A stretch of DNA of 64,000 nucleotides from JAPOXR01 sp965116115 (GTDB lineage Bacteria > Pseudomonadota > Alphaproteobacteria > Rhodobacterales > Rhodobacteraceae), in contig OZ220486.1 of the NCBI GenBank assembly GCA_965116115.1, forward strand, positions 3,596,001 through 3,660,000, given 5' to 3'. The notes under the pieces are model-generated. The model did not search any database and was not told the DNA's origin. It saw nothing but the letters and a program-made list of their open reading frames with translations. This document shows positions 8,820 through 18,749 of the stretch, in pieces (positions within the stretch are counted from its first letter, which is position 1; each line of letters begins with the position of its first letter). The translations under genes and the position numbers were made by a program.

Positions 8820-11005
8820 CCTCGATTCCCAACGGCCATAATTGATGTGAATCCCGGGATCGCGCGCGCCCCGTTCACAGGAAGCTGATCCGCAGCCTGC
8901 GGTTCCCGAGCCATGGGACGGCGATGTCGGTTTCGTCGTATGAGGCGTTGAGGAGAAACGGGTTGTTCGCCCGCCGCCCGATCCGGACGTCGATGCTGTC
9001 TTTTCCGATCGTGATGTCCGCCGGCGCTTTGACGAAGTTGCGGAACAGCGTGCGCGACTTCGCGTTCCTCTTGCCGTTTCCGACGCGGACGGCCAGCAGT
9101 CGGTACAGGCCGCTGGCCATGAGGGTGAGCTGAAGATCAAGATCGATCTTCATCGGGACCGCGGCGGACAGCGCGTCCATATGGAAGAAGTCGATCGCGT
9201 CGGCGATAGCGTTTTCGATCACCATCCGCCGGGCGTAACGGTCGACGAGCCGGCTCGCGGAGGTCTTCATCTGCTCAGTGAGCAGCAGGGTAGGCCGCTC
9301 ATGGCCCAGACCGCGCACGGCGAGCTGGCGGATGTCGCCCGGATAGCCGGAGATCCGGACGCGCCGGTCGAGAACACCGGGCGTGCGGTAGATGCGCCCG
9401 ACATCAGCAAGGCGCACCTGCTTCCAGTCGCTTTCCGGGGCGTCAGCGACAGCGTCGAGAAGTGATCCAGTCCGCCTGCGAAGGGTCAGGAAGTCAATGC
9501 CTCTCTCGTTGATCCGCTGGAGATTCGCATGCGTCGTCAGCCGGGAATCGAATACCAGTTCCCCGGGCGGACCGCCGTTGCGCTCCTACCAGCACCCGAT
9601 GAACCGGAAGATCTCGTCGTTCTGGTCCGCCTTGCGGACCCGGGCGTTCGCGTAGACGAGCAGGCGGGCGTCGGCGTCGCGGGCGAGGAAGGCGAGGACG
9701 CCCTTCTGCCTGCGGCTCCGCTTGGAGACGTAGTGCCGTTCGACGGGCGCCTCCGGATCCTTCCCGTGCCAGGGTATGGCATGGAAGTCGAGGTCGAAGG
9801 AGCCGTCCCCGCCGAGGTCCGTCTCCAAGCCGTTCAGCGCCCGGCGCCGGCGGTCCATGAGGCCCGCGCACAGCTTCGGGTCGACGCGCCCGGAATACTC
9901 GGTCAGGCTCGACCGCTCAGGCATGACGTTCAGCCCGGCGAACAGGGCTGTGCCGGGATCAAGGATGTCGGCCATGATGTGCGGCGGCCGCCCGACTCAC
10001 TGGAGCTTCAGAGCCAGCAGAGCCCGGAAAGCATGGCCCGCGGGGATCATCCCGCTGCCCGGCATGCCGCTGTCAGCGACGATCCGGTCGAGATCAAGCC
10101 GGACAAGGTCGGGAACGAACAGGAACAGCCCGCCGAACCCGGTGCGCAGGCGCCGCGGCGAGAGGTCGAGTTCCCGGGCGTCGGCGACCGGGGCGGAGAC
10201 CGGCCGGAGGGCGGCTTCGCGCTCGCCGGGCGACCGGCGCCGCAGCTTGCCGACGCCGTGCCTGCGGAGCGTCCGCTGCACGGTCGTCGTTCCCGCGGGC
10301 ATCCCTTCCTCCCCGAGCTTCCGGCTGATCTCGCCGACCGAGAGGCCGGCGGTCCTGCGAAGCTCAAGGATGCGCCGCTCCCGCCGCAGCCTGAGAGGCT
10401 CGCCGGGGTTCGGCTTCGGACCCGGCCTGCGCTCGGCGAAGAAGGAAGACAGATCCGGGTTCCCGCGCAGCTTCGCGCACAGGTTGCGGAAGGACCCGAG
10501 GCTGTATCCGAAGCGCCTCGCGGCCTCCGCGGCCTCTGCGCCGTCGAGGAAGTAAGCCCGGAGAGCCTCGTACTGGAGACAGGTCCGGGACTGCGGCTTG
10601 CGGAAGAGTTCGACCAATTCAGTCATAGCAACTCATGTAGTTTGAATACTATTGCCGCTATTCACATTATTGATTCTGCCGCAAGCCGGAATTGCGCGGA
10701 ACCGCGCCGCGCATTGATACAGGACACATGAAAGAAAGCTTGGAATGGACTCAGAAGGCGGGCATTGAACCCGGAAGCGTCGCCTGTCTTGATTCTGATG
10801 CCGTGCCGCGGCCCTTTATGAGAGCGTGATAATCAGTGCTGAAAACCTTAAATACGATGATTACATGCCGGCGGCGGCAAGACCGACATCCGTCCGATCA
10901 GGGCGGGGAGCACGGCAAACGCCGCCCGCCGAACGATAACGGATCGATCCGGCGGTCCGCGGTCGCCGCTGGATTCACATCAATTATGGCCGTTGGGAAT
11001 CGAGG
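8820..11005. mobile_element. 2.2-kb IS with a large DDE transposase
   Basis: Perfect terminal inverted repeats of about 36 bp begin CCTCGATTCCCAACGGCC at 8820 and end in the complement at 11005. The tetranucleotide CTAG flanks both sides (8816-8819 and 11006-11009) as a target duplication. The element therefore inserted into the 100-bp repeat after that repeat had entered the ISNCY element. A gene-free stretch of about 380 bp (10627-11005) separates the transposase from the right end. The family is not certain; the transposase is of the IS4/IS1380-like DDE type. Confidence 0.85.
8875..10626 (-). pseudogene. Large DDE transposase with N-terminal HTH, broken
   Basis: The N-terminal piece (10626-9997) has MTELVELFRKPQS, a helix-turn-helix region (EAARRFGYSLGSFRNL, GLSVGEISRKLGEEG) and LDLSPRRLRTGFGG. 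A stop follows ALLALKLQ at 9997. The middle piece (9975-9586) has ALFAGLNVMPERSSLTEYS and FDLDFHAIPWHG. The C-terminal piece (9417-8875) has RYARRMVIENAIADAIDFFH, carrying the last catalytic Glu. Pieces lie in different frames, so at least one stop and frameshifts inactivate what would be a protein of about 580 aa. Confidence 0.72.
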
Positions 11006-11018
11006 CTAGGAACAAACT

Positions 11019-11705
11019 CAGCCGTCTTCGTGACGAGGCGGCGGCAAAAGCACAGATATTCCCTGACGCGCGTCTCGGTCTGCGCCGCCGCAGCGCGGCC
11101 TGCAGATGCGCACTCTGACGCCAGCCGGGAATGCCGCGCCGGCAAGCCTCCCGCACCATGCGGCGCACCGCATCCATCAGAAGATTCACATCCGTCGGAA
11201 AATGAACATCCGTTTCAACGCAAAAACTGTCAACGCGGCCGCGCAACGCGGTGCCAGGCTTTTTTCCGGCGACCTCATGGCCGCTCTCCGTCAGCAGCTT
11301 GCCGACGCGCGCCGGCATCCGCGACGTCAAAAGGGAAATATTGTCGACGAGCGTCTGCATCTCATACCCGCCGCAGTCGAAAACATCGTCATGACCGAGC
11401 ATCGCGCGGATCAGCGCATGGTTGTCTGCCAAGCTCTGAAGCCGGTCGAAATCGCAGTCAGTCCCCTGCTTGAGAACGCCGATCACGAGAATCGGCTGGC
11501 AAGCTGTCCCCGGACGACCGTCAGGCTGGTCGACATCGGCGAAGAACTCCTCATCGAAAATCCGCTGAAGGCCGCGCTGGCGATTGACATAAAGATGCTG
11601 CAGACCCTTGAGCACGTTCTCGATGTCGTCCCGCGACTTCGGATCAGTCTTCAGGGTTTCGATGGCCGTCGAGCCGAGGCGGGCCGGTTTGATCAGTCGG
11701 CGCAT
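11019..11705 (-). pseudogene. ISNCY transposase, N-terminal half
   Basis: The fragment begins MRRLIKPARLGST and contains CQPILVIGVLKQGTDCDFDRL, HALIRAMLGHDDVFD and RGRVDSFCVETDVHFPTDVNLLMDA (catalytic Asp regions). It breaks off at the 100-bp repeat near 11019 and continues as the fragment at 8730-8029. Confidence 0.75.
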
Positions 11706-11853
11706 ATCGTTCTCCCGGTGAAAAAAGCGGCGAAGATTGCCGCGATCAGGGCTGAATCACCGGATTTTTAGCGAAAACGCTTATTATTCGTAACAAAAAA
11801 ATACCTCAAGGCACTGAAAATGATAAGTAAAGAACTTTTCGAGCAGGCACGAA

Positions 11854-13185
11854 TTACTTGAGTTTTGAGATCGCGGAAAAAAGGCATATCTCGTCAATGG
11901 CATCCTTCGACGACTTTACGGCAAGCCTCGCTGCCTCATTCACGACCCAAGCCGCATCACTCATCGGTCTGCCCGCAAGCCGCTCTGCCGCCGTTGCCAA
12001 GCCGAGACCAGCGACATGAGGCCTCTCTGAGACCAGCGATTCGAGAGCTGGCAGCACTTCCTCCGCGCTGGGATAGTCCACCTCGAATGCATGGTCGAAC
12101 CGTCCCTTGCGTAGAAATGCAGGGTCGATGGCCTCCTTGCGATTCGTAGTAGCCACCACCGTAATGCCGCTTTCAGCGGCGGCCTCAACGAGCTTCAGAA
12201 GTTCGGATACTTCTTCGACCTTGTGATCCTGGGAGCCGATTGCACGAGTCCCGGCCAAGGCGTCCACTTCGTCAATGATTACGATAGAAGGCGCCTTCTC
12301 GGTCGCTTGGTGGAACAATGCCTTCAGCCGAACGCTGGTCTGATGAATGAACGGACTACCGATCGCAGCCATCCCCAATTCGAAAACGGGCCAGCCCAGG
12401 TAGTTCGCCAGCATCCTGACGGCGAATGTCTTTCCTGAGCCTGGAGGGCCGTAGAGCAAGATGCCGTTAGGCGGCTGAACCCCCATCGCCGCGTACCGAT
12501 CCTTGAGCCGGTGCTGGTCGATCACGTACTCCCGAAAGAATGCCTCCAGCTCAGGCCGGCCAGGCAGGCTGAATGGACCCTCCTGCGCCTCAGCGTTCTT
12601 TCGCGCCGATGGAGGCTCAAAAGTAAATCCGAAACCCTCCAAAAAAACGAGGATCTCTCCTTCAGTCAGCCACGGGTTGAAACCCCTGATCTGTCTCGGC
12701 GACAATCTGGTGTCCTCGACTCCTCCAGTCAGGAGGCGGAGTGCGAGCACCTTTCTGTTCTCTTCATTGCCCTCGGTGATCGGCAGACAGATTGGGAATT
12801 CGGGTACAAAGACTGCCTCCGACCACAGAGCTTCAGGATACCTTTTGGCCATGTCGGAAAGCCCGCGAAGCAAACTCTCCGCTTCCGTCGAAGAGAGGGG
12901 TTCTGGACGCCCTGGGATATCCATCACTCTGATCGGTTCAGCGTCTCCCAACGCGACCAACGTTGCGAGCCGCCGGCCGAAGAGCTCTGCGCGCATCACA
13001 CTCTCTCCGGCGCGATCAATCAGCCTTTGCGCGGCCTTGGTGCTTTCCTCCACGAGGAGCACCCACTTTCCGCCGTTCCTGGAGCGGACAATTTGGTACC
13101 CTGTGCCCTCGGCTTCCATGCGGCCGATCATAGTTCCATCAGACAACGCGTAGCCGACCGGCAGCCATGGGAACTGAACGGGCAC
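11854..13185 (-). CDS. AAA+ ATPase (Cdc48/FtsH-type) in Hsp70 operon
   Basis: The protein has 443 aa. Residues 1-200 are a family-specific N-terminal region without a recognised domain. The AAA module follows: Walker A GPPGSGKT at 246-253, Walker B IVIIDEVDA at 301-309, sensor-1 Asn in ATTNRK near 348, and PAFLRKGRFDHAFEVD with arginine-finger candidates at 359-362. All ATPase residues are intact. No membrane segment or protease domain is seen, so it probably acts as a soluble remodelling or unfolding motor. The GTG start is 3 nt after the Hsp70 stop, indicating tight translational coupling. It is the last gene of the operon and probably works with the Hsp70; the substrate is unknown. Confidence 0.85.
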   Translation of the reverse strand: MPVQFPWLPVGYALSDGTMIGRMEAEGTGYQIVRSRNGGKWVLLVEESTKAAQRLIDRAGESVMRAELFGRRLATLVALGDAEPIRVMDIPGRPEPLSSTEAESLLRGLSDMAKRYPEALWSEAVFVPEFPICLPITEGNEENRKVLALRLLTGGVEDTRLSPRQIRGFNPWLTEGEILVFLEGFGFTFEPPSARKNAEAQEGPFSLPGRPELEAFFREYVIDQHRLKDRYAAMGVQPPNGILLYGPPGSGKTFAVRMLANYLGWPVFELGMAAIGSPFIHQTSVRLKALFHQATEKAPSIVIIDEVDALAGTRAIGSQDHKVEEVSELLKLVEAAAESGITVVATTNRKEAIDPAFLRKGRFDHAFEVDYPSAEEVLPALESLVSERPHVAGLGLATAAERLAGRPMSDAAWVVNEAARLAVKSSKDAIDEICLFSAISKLK

Positions 13186-13188
13186 AGC

Positions 13189-15720
13189 CTACCCTCTCGT
13201 GAGACTCGCCATCGCGGCCATCACCTTGTCGTCACCGCCGACGGAGAAGCGGTTTTCGAACATGCCGGCAAGCACGCGGCGCAATCCATCGATGTCATTG
13301 GCGGCCAAGGCTCGCTGACCCTCGGATACAAGTTTGTCGTGCAAAGCCTTGTCCACGCACAGATATCGCTCGGAGCTGAGCGTCTTGAACAGATAAACGA
13401 GATAAGCGGGATTCTGGCCAAGCTCTCTATAAAGAATGCCCTCCATTTCTTTCAGGGCTCGTTCCGCACTTGCCATGTCCCTGTTCCTGATTGCCTGACG
13501 GACGGTGACGACAAGGCGGTCGAAGAGTTCAGCTGAGGTTGTATCCGCGTGCTCCCTGATATCCCGGTCGAACGCCTCCTGAGTCTCGGCCAGCTCCCGC
13601 AGGAGCACATCGGCCCGATTCTCCGGCGCATGCTTGAGCCTCGACACCGCTTGGCGGATCCCCCGGGCCTCCTCTGCTACTGTCCGCCTGGTGTCGGCGT
13701 CCACCGACTGCGAAAGGGTCTCCCTCTGGCGTTCCACCCGCCGTTGCAGGCTCTCAACATCAGCATCGACTTTTTCGCCGAGTGTCGTTTTGACGGTCTC
13801 AAGGTCACGTTCGGCATCAGCCAGAACCGCCCCGGCCAGGGCCTCGCCGTCCTTGCCTTCAAAGTTCTGGTGGCCAGCGGTCGGTGTATAGAAATTGCGG
13901 GTGTCGAATACACGACCCAGCGAAGGGATTTCCACGGCACACTTCAGTAGACCATTGTCATCCATCTCCCATCGGATGATGATCTCATCCCCCTTACGAA
14001 GAAAGTCGCTCTCTTCAAGGTCACTTCTTGCGTCGAGCTGGAATGAGCCCACGAACTGATTGAGCTCCGGCTCTGGGACACCTTCAGCTTGCTGGAAGAA
14101 CTCAATGTCGATCTGTCCCGATTGCCCCCCACGCAAGTCTTTGGCGGCGCGGAACGACTTCGAACCCTGGGCAGGGAGCAGTGTTCCTCTGGTTACCAGC
14201 GACTCGAGCTCGTTTCTCTCTTGCCCGGACGCAGTCTCGACAACCTTGACCGAAAGGGTGTGAGTGGCCGGGATCCCGGCTGCGCTCGCATGAGTCCGGA
14301 AGATCGTGATTTCTGAGCACGCCTCCACGACTGGCGCGCCAGATGAGTCGTACACAGTGATACGGAATCTATTGTCCCCCCTGTTCGCAATGGGCGCCTC
14401 CACACTGAGATCGCTCTTGATGTCGACCAAGCCAGAGGTCCACCCTTCCGGGGTGTCTATCTGAACCCTGTGACCACGGATATCAGCGGTGGCGGAAGGC
14501 TTGACTCTGATTCTCGCCCGGTCCTCGGATATCCGGGCAGGGAAGTCATAACGAATCTCGATTGGTCCCTTCACCGTGGCCGAGGCGCGGGAAGACTTCC
14601 TCTTGGTTGCCCCCTTCGACCATTCGCGGCTTTCGGCAAAGATGGCGGCCCCGATCGCCACGGCTGTCATGGGATCGGTTTGGAGATCAGTAGGGATGCC
14701 CAGCTCTTGCGGCATCCGCATGCGGATGCAGGGCATCTTGGATGGTCCGCCAATGAGAACGATTCTGTCGATATCCTCGTGGTTATAGCCGTTGTCCTTG
14801 AGGACTTTGCGGCAGAGTGCGATCGATTCGTCCAAGCGGTCGGCGATCAGTCCATTGAGGTCTTTGCGCGTGATATCGATGGAGAGGTAGATGTCGCTTC
14901 CGTCCGCGTCCGCGACCCGAACCTCTTCGTCTCCAGCGAAGATGACCGCGGTGTCGGCCGATGAGAGGGCGATCTTTGCCTTCTCGGCGGCATGGCGTGC
15001 GATTGCCAGAAGCCTGCGGTACCGAGCATCTGTCTGAAAGTTTTCCGGCAGCGAGAAGTTCTCTATGAGCCAAGGGCGGACGAACTCGTTCACAAGCATA
15101 CGGTCGAAGTCGCGTCCCCCGAGCATGTTGATACCCTCGTGAGCGACGACGTTCACTGAGCCGCCAACGCTCTGAACGAGGGCAACGTCGAACGTACCGC
15201 CGCCAAGGTCGTAGACCAGGAACTGCCCGTTCTTGCTCTTCGAACCGGCCATCGATGCCATCGCTGCCGCGATGGGCTCCTGGAGGAGCCCAACACGCTC
15301 AAGCCCTGCGGTCCCGGCTGCCCTGATCGTCGCCTCGCTCTGCATCTGATTGAACGCAGCCGGGATGGTAACGACTGCGCCATCCGCATCGAAATCGCCT
15401 GCCTCCGTCTTTGCCTGCCCCAAGAGCGTGCGAATGATGTCTGCGCTGCATTCCTCCGGCGACATCTCAAGCGTGGCAGCAGCAAACGAGATCGGGCTGC
15501 TGGTGCCCATCAGCCGCTTAAACCCCTGAGCCACGTTCTCGGGTGAGAGGATCGCCTTATCGTAGGCACGCACGCCGACGAACTTGTGGCCGCGTTTATC
15601 GATGTAGATGACGCTCGGCAGGACATCCGTGCCTTCCGCCGTCTTGAAGAGCCTCAGGTCCGACCCGCTGTTACCGACGATGGCCGAATTCGACGTGCCA
15701 AGGTCAATTCCCAGATACAT
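13189..15720 (-). CDS. Hsp70-family chaperone with long C-terminal extension
   Basis: This 843-aa protein has a complete actin-like ATPase domain: phosphate-1 loop IDLGTSNS (5-12), the DnaK-Lys70-like Lys in GFKRLMG (68), EP in LQEPIAAA (148), phosphate-2 YDLGGGTFD (170-178) and adenosine motif LIGGPSKMP (322-330). A diverged beta-rich region follows (about 410-640) and then a long charged helical tail (about 650-843) rich in Glu/Arg heptads. It is 200 residues longer than DnaK and has no EEVD-type end. ATG 15720 was chosen because the conserved MYLGIDLG starts there; the first 17 bp overlap the GrpE-like gene. The context implies a specialised chaperone and not the housekeeping DnaK. Confidence 0.9.
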   Translation of the reverse strand: MYLGIDLGTSNSAIVGNSGSDLRLFKTAEGTDVLPSVIYIDKRGHKFVGVRAYDKAILSPENVAQGFKRLMGTSSPISFAAATLEMSPEECSADIIRTLLGQAKTEAGDFDADGAVVTIPAAFNQMQSEATIRAAGTAGLERVGLLQEPIAAAMASMAGSKSKNGQFLVYDLGGGTFDVALVQSVGGSVNVVAHEGINMLGGRDFDRMLVNEFVRPWLIENFSLPENFQTDARYRRLLAIARHAAEKAKIALSSADTAVIFAGDEEVRVADADGSDIYLSIDITRKDLNGLIADRLDESIALCRKVLKDNGYNHEDIDRIVLIGGPSKMPCIRMRMPQELGIPTDLQTDPMTAVAIGAAIFAESREWSKGATKRKSSRASATVKGPIEIRYDFPARISEDRARIRVKPSATADIRGHRVQIDTPEGWTSGLVDIKSDLSVEAPIANRGDNRFRITVYDSSGAPVVEACSEITIFRTHASAAGIPATHTLSVKVVETASGQERNELESLVTRGTLLPAQGSKSFRAAKDLRGGQSGQIDIEFFQQAEGVPEPELNQFVGSFQLDARSDLEESDFLRKGDEIIIRWEMDDNGLLKCAVEIPSLGRVFDTRNFYTPTAGHQNFEGKDGEALAGAVLADAERDLETVKTTLGEKVDADVESLQRRVERQRETLSQSVDADTRRTVAEEARGIRQAVSRLKHAPENRADVLLRELAETQEAFDRDIREHADTTSAELFDRLVVTVRQAIRNRDMASAERALKEMEGILYRELGQNPAYLVYLFKTLSSERYLCVDKALHDKLVSEGQRALAANDIDGLRRVLAGMFENRFSVGGDDKVMAAMASLTRG

Positions 15721-16075
15721 CACACACCCCGTCTTCAATCTTCTTGAGCACCACCCTGCCCAGTAGCAGGACATTCATATTCTCAACCACAGCAGGCTCA
15801 ACAGTGGTCTCGATGGTGAGGATTTCGCCATCGGTAAAATCGTCGACGTTAAGCGCTGTCGCGGGAATACTGGGCTCAAATTTCTGGCCGTCGAACGTCA
15901 CCAGATTCAGCCCGCCGTCCTTGATCAGGGAATCAAGTTTTCTGGCTGAAAACCGCAGCTGCGCCGTCGTCTTGGCAACGTGCTCCTGTGGCAGTCGGCC
16001 GATTGCCCGCTCGAAGGCCTTGAGCAGCTTCCAATATTCGACCGCGAGATGCGCCAATGTCATGTTGTTGTCCAT
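15704..16075 (-). CDS. GrpE-like small protein (putative nucleotide exchange factor)
   Basis: The 123-aa protein starts MDNNMTLAHLAVEYWKLL. It has a helical N-terminal half (KAFERAIGRLPQEHVAKT) and a beta-rich C-terminal half (FEPSIPATALNVDDF, TIETTVEPAVVENMNVLLLGRVVLKK). The second half resembles the GrpE beta-domain, with its x-P-x-x-A-L-N-V and VxPAV patterns. It is shorter than GrpE and lacks the long coiled coil. The ATG at 16075 has AGGAA 5 nt upstream; an alternative ATG is at 16126. It overlaps the Hsp70 start, which supports a partner role. The GrpE assignment rests on weak pattern similarity. Confidence 0.6.
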   Translation of the reverse strand: MDNNMTLAHLAVEYWKLLKAFERAIGRLPQEHVAKTTAQLRFSARKLDSLIKDGGLNLVTFDGQKFEPSIPATALNVDDFTDGEILTIETTVEPAVVENMNVLLLGRVVLKKIEDGVCDVSGN

Positions 16076-16326
16076 CGCCGTTCCTATCAGCGGTCCATCA
16101 GAGCCCGTTGTGTTGCCATATCCCATCTGTCGTCGTAGCCGAGCCCACTTTGCGACAATTTGAAGTTTCGTAGCGCAGTCCGCGATGCCAGCCCCCAGAG
16201 TCCGTCCACCACACCGGCATAGCAGCCAAGCTCCTTTAGCTTGATTTGGACAAGCGTCGCTCCAGAAACCTGTGGTGATGTCCACTAGGCTTTCGCCTGT
16301 TGATGACGCGGATGACGACAGAGCGC

Positions 16327-16790
16327 TCGCTTTTGAATTTTTCTGCTTTTCAATCAGCGTATTTTGTTTCATGAAAGCCTCAACAACGCAAACAGAGGTA
16401 GGAACATGGCTGATTTATTTTGAATTTTCAACGGCATAACCTATCCCCGGCGCAGCAATGCCATTCGGCACAACCTTCACGAAATGCTCATGATCGCTCT
16501 TCTGACCGTCGTGTCGGGAGGCGAAACAGTCGAATTCGGCAAAATCAAGAAGAAATTCCTGCTTGGGTTCATGGATCTGAAGCACGGTGCGCCGAGCTGC
16601 GACGCCTTTTCCGGCCTGTTCAATAACATTGATCCTCTCGAGCTCGACATCGTTCCCGCGCCGGGGATCTGTGATGCCATTGAAAACACAAGATAAATCA
16701 GCTGTCTTCCTGCTTCTGTTCATGTTGTTGAGGCCTTGATGAAACAAAATGCGCTGATTGAAAAGCAGAAAAATTCAAAAGCGAAAGCCT
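16327..16790. mobile_element. Palindromic ISAs1-derived insertion (about 465 bp)
   Basis: Two long inverted arms, 16327-16460 and 16660-16790, share AATTTTTCTGCTTTTCAATC and the following bases through GCCTCAACAAC to the ISAs1 gene start. Between them lies the 5' part of an ISAs1 transposase gene (HNLHEMLMIALLTVVSGGE, KKKFLLGFMDLKHGAPS). The element is an internally deleted, folded-back ISAs1 derivative. It separates the J-like gene from the GrpE-like gene and supplies the last residues of the J-like reading frame. Confidence 0.75.
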
Positions 16791-18746
16791 TATGGATGAT
16801 GACAAGGCGGATTCACGCCACGACGAAATTAGACGTTGAGCATCCAGCCGTAGGCTCTGGCGTTTGCCCGGTACTTCAGCTTCGATGGCCTGTAAGACAC
16901 CCTGACGGTAGCGAAAGCTACTGCAACGGGAGTTCCAGTCGTTAACGAGAGCGTTGAAGCGACGCCGATCGATTTCTCGATTGTTTGAAACAAGATCCCG
17001 AATGATATCCAGGCGCTCTTTTTGGAAAACGCAGTATCGGACTTCACTTCTGCTGAGCACCCGATCTGTGCCAGGAGCAGGCATCTGCTCTCCAAGCTGC
17101 GACGATGCCGACAAGCTTGGAGTATACGAAGGCTGGGACGTACTCGGTGTGAACGCCGTTGTCGGCGACGGCGAATATGAGGGTTTCTTATTCACGTCAT
17201 AGATAAGGAAGCCCACGAAAGCCGCCGCTACCAGACCCCAGAAAACCCGCTTTCTGACCGTGGCTGCCCTTTTCTGCTCCATGGCCGCCTTGAGCTGAAG
17301 CAGCGCTGCCCGCTCATCTGCGTCAGCCCCGTCGAGCAGCTCGGAGACGAGCGAAATACCCTTTGGGACGTCACCGGATATGCGCTTCAGTTCCTCCCAC
17401 TTGAGATTCCGGCGGAGTGTTCGTTGATCCTCCCTCAACCTCTCGAAGACCGCCTTCGAAGGCGTCGTGCCCTTGTGGGAGATAAGCCCCTCCAGGATCG
17501 CACATGCTCCTTCCGGGCTTTCATGTTTCTTGTTCAGGTCGATCGCCAGTCCGCGGACAACCATCCACGGCATGTCGGCGAGCTCGGTTCTCGCGGTCTT
17601 GGCTGCCACATCGACGAACGCGTCGTAGAGCGTCTTGGAGAGTCCATGAGATTTCGGTCCGAAGCCAGAAGCGACGAGATCGTCATCGAAAACCGACGTC
17701 TTTGTCTGGGTTGCCTCAACCGCCCCGATGAGTGGCCCCATCAACTCGACGGACTTCGCCTCCTCAGCGAGGGATTCTAGAGCGTCGACGTCCTGAGAAA
17801 GCTGGACGGCAACAGCTGGGAGCTCCGGAAAAGTCTCAAGCAAGGCACGCGAGATTGTCAGGGCTTCTTCGTATTGGCCGTTCTCGTTCGCGAGCCAGAG
17901 GCAGAAGTCTCTCACGATCGCGTAGATTTCCTTGGAGCGCGGCTCCTCGTGCCCTTTGGATTCCTCGAGCAGCTGAACCGGCTGGCTGATGGCGTCCCAT
18001 TCAGCAAGCAGTTTCACAAGCTGCTCCACAGGGACTAGGTCACCGCCGCCCCTGTATGTCGCGATGTCCGCCTCGATTCTTTCCTTGATCGTGGCGAGGT
18101 ACGGTTGTGACCACGCGTCGTACTCGCGGACGATCAGGGCCAGAAGATGTTCAACATTGTCATCGCCCCAGGCGAGGAACGTCTCCACTATTTCTGTTAA
18201 CACCTCGCCTGGACTCTCGGCCGCGGCGATAGACGTAACTGCTGCCTTGGCGTGAATGACCCTAAGGCCGGCAAGTACGCTGCCGACCTGCTGCTCGTCG
18301 GGTATCGGAAAGCCTGAGACACTTCGCAAGCCCCTGAGGGTCTCGTGCACGTCGCCAGCCGCGAAATCTTCGTAGGCTTCGAGCAATGTGTTGACGTACT
18401 CGGTCTCCCCGTCCGAGCGAGCGCACAAATCCGCCGCGAGATTGGCCTTGTCCAATCCTTGAAGGCGCTCCAATGTCCCATGAGCTTCGGCGAGACTGCT
18501 CCGCTCAAGCTTCGAGAGGATCTCCCGCGCCTGAGAAGGGGGTATGCCCGGGAACCAGGATAGTTCGGCCTCAATCCGCGTGCGGGGAGTCAAAACGGCC
18601 TGCTGAGCCCGTACGAGCACACCCTCATCGGCTCGACCGTCAGCGAGGGCCTCCTCGTGCGCTTCGACCACCTCATCACGACCGGCCCGGATCGAGAGGT
18701 CGAGCAGGTGAAAAGGATTCTGAGTGAGGTCGAAAGCTGCGGCCAA
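16698..18746 (-). CDS. Membrane-anchored J-like protein of the Hsp70 operon
   Basis: The 682-aa frame begins at a TTG with GGAGG 8 nt upstream, 3 nt after the preceding stop. Residues 8-70 (QNPFHLLDLSIRAGRDEVVE, then LTPRTRIEAELSWFPG) follow the helical pattern of degenerate J-type domains that accompany Hsp70 in some operons, but no HPD tripeptide is present. A long helical repeat-like region (80-490) follows. One membrane segment lies at 501-518 (VFWGLVAAAFVGFLIYDV) after a basic stretch, so the N-terminal part is probably cytoplasmic. A Pro/Ser/Thr linker and a C-terminal domain (about 565-650, with YCVFQKERLDIIRD) would be periplasmic. About the last 28 residues come from the ISAs1 derivative, so the native C-terminus is lost or altered. 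Confidence 0.7.
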   Translation of the reverse strand: MAAAFDLTQNPFHLLDLSIRAGRDEVVEAHEEALADGRADEGVLVRAQQAVLTPRTRIEAELSWFPGIPPSQAREILSKLERSSLAEAHGTLERLQGLDKANLAADLCARSDGETEYVNTLLEAYEDFAAGDVHETLRGLRSVSGFPIPDEQQVGSVLAGLRVIHAKAAVTSIAAAESPGEVLTEIVETFLAWGDDNVEHLLALIVREYDAWSQPYLATIKERIEADIATYRGGGDLVPVEQLVKLLAEWDAISQPVQLLEESKGHEEPRSKEIYAIVRDFCLWLANENGQYEEALTISRALLETFPELPAVAVQLSQDVDALESLAEEAKSVELMGPLIGAVEATQTKTSVFDDDLVASGFGPKSHGLSKTLYDAFVDVAAKTARTELADMPWMVVRGLAIDLNKKHESPEGACAILEGLISHKGTTPSKAVFERLREDQRTLRRNLKWEELKRISGDVPKGISLVSELLDGADADERAALLQLKAAMEQKRAATVRKRVFWGLVAAAFVGFLIYDVNKKPSYSPSPTTAFTPSTSQPSYTPSLSASSQLGEQMPAPGTDRVLSRSEVRYCVFQKERLDIIRDLVSNNREIDRRRFNALVNDWNSRCSSFRYRQGVLQAIEAEVPGKRQSLRLDAQRLISSWRESALSSSIRLSLLNFSAFQSAHFVSSRPQQHEQKQEDS

Positions 18747-18749
18747 CTT

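Larger units (their letters stand above)
7814..11775. mobile_element. ISNCY-type element, interrupted by nested insertions
   Basis: The two halves of one ISNCY-family transposase lie on the minus strand at 11705-11019 and 8730-8029. Between them sits a 100-bp AT-rich repeat that is itself interrupted by a 2186-bp IS. Imperfect inverted ends are visible near 7824 (AGAAAACCCCTG) and 11770 (complement AAAAATCCGGTG). The exact ends are uncertain by several bases. Confidence 0.6.
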
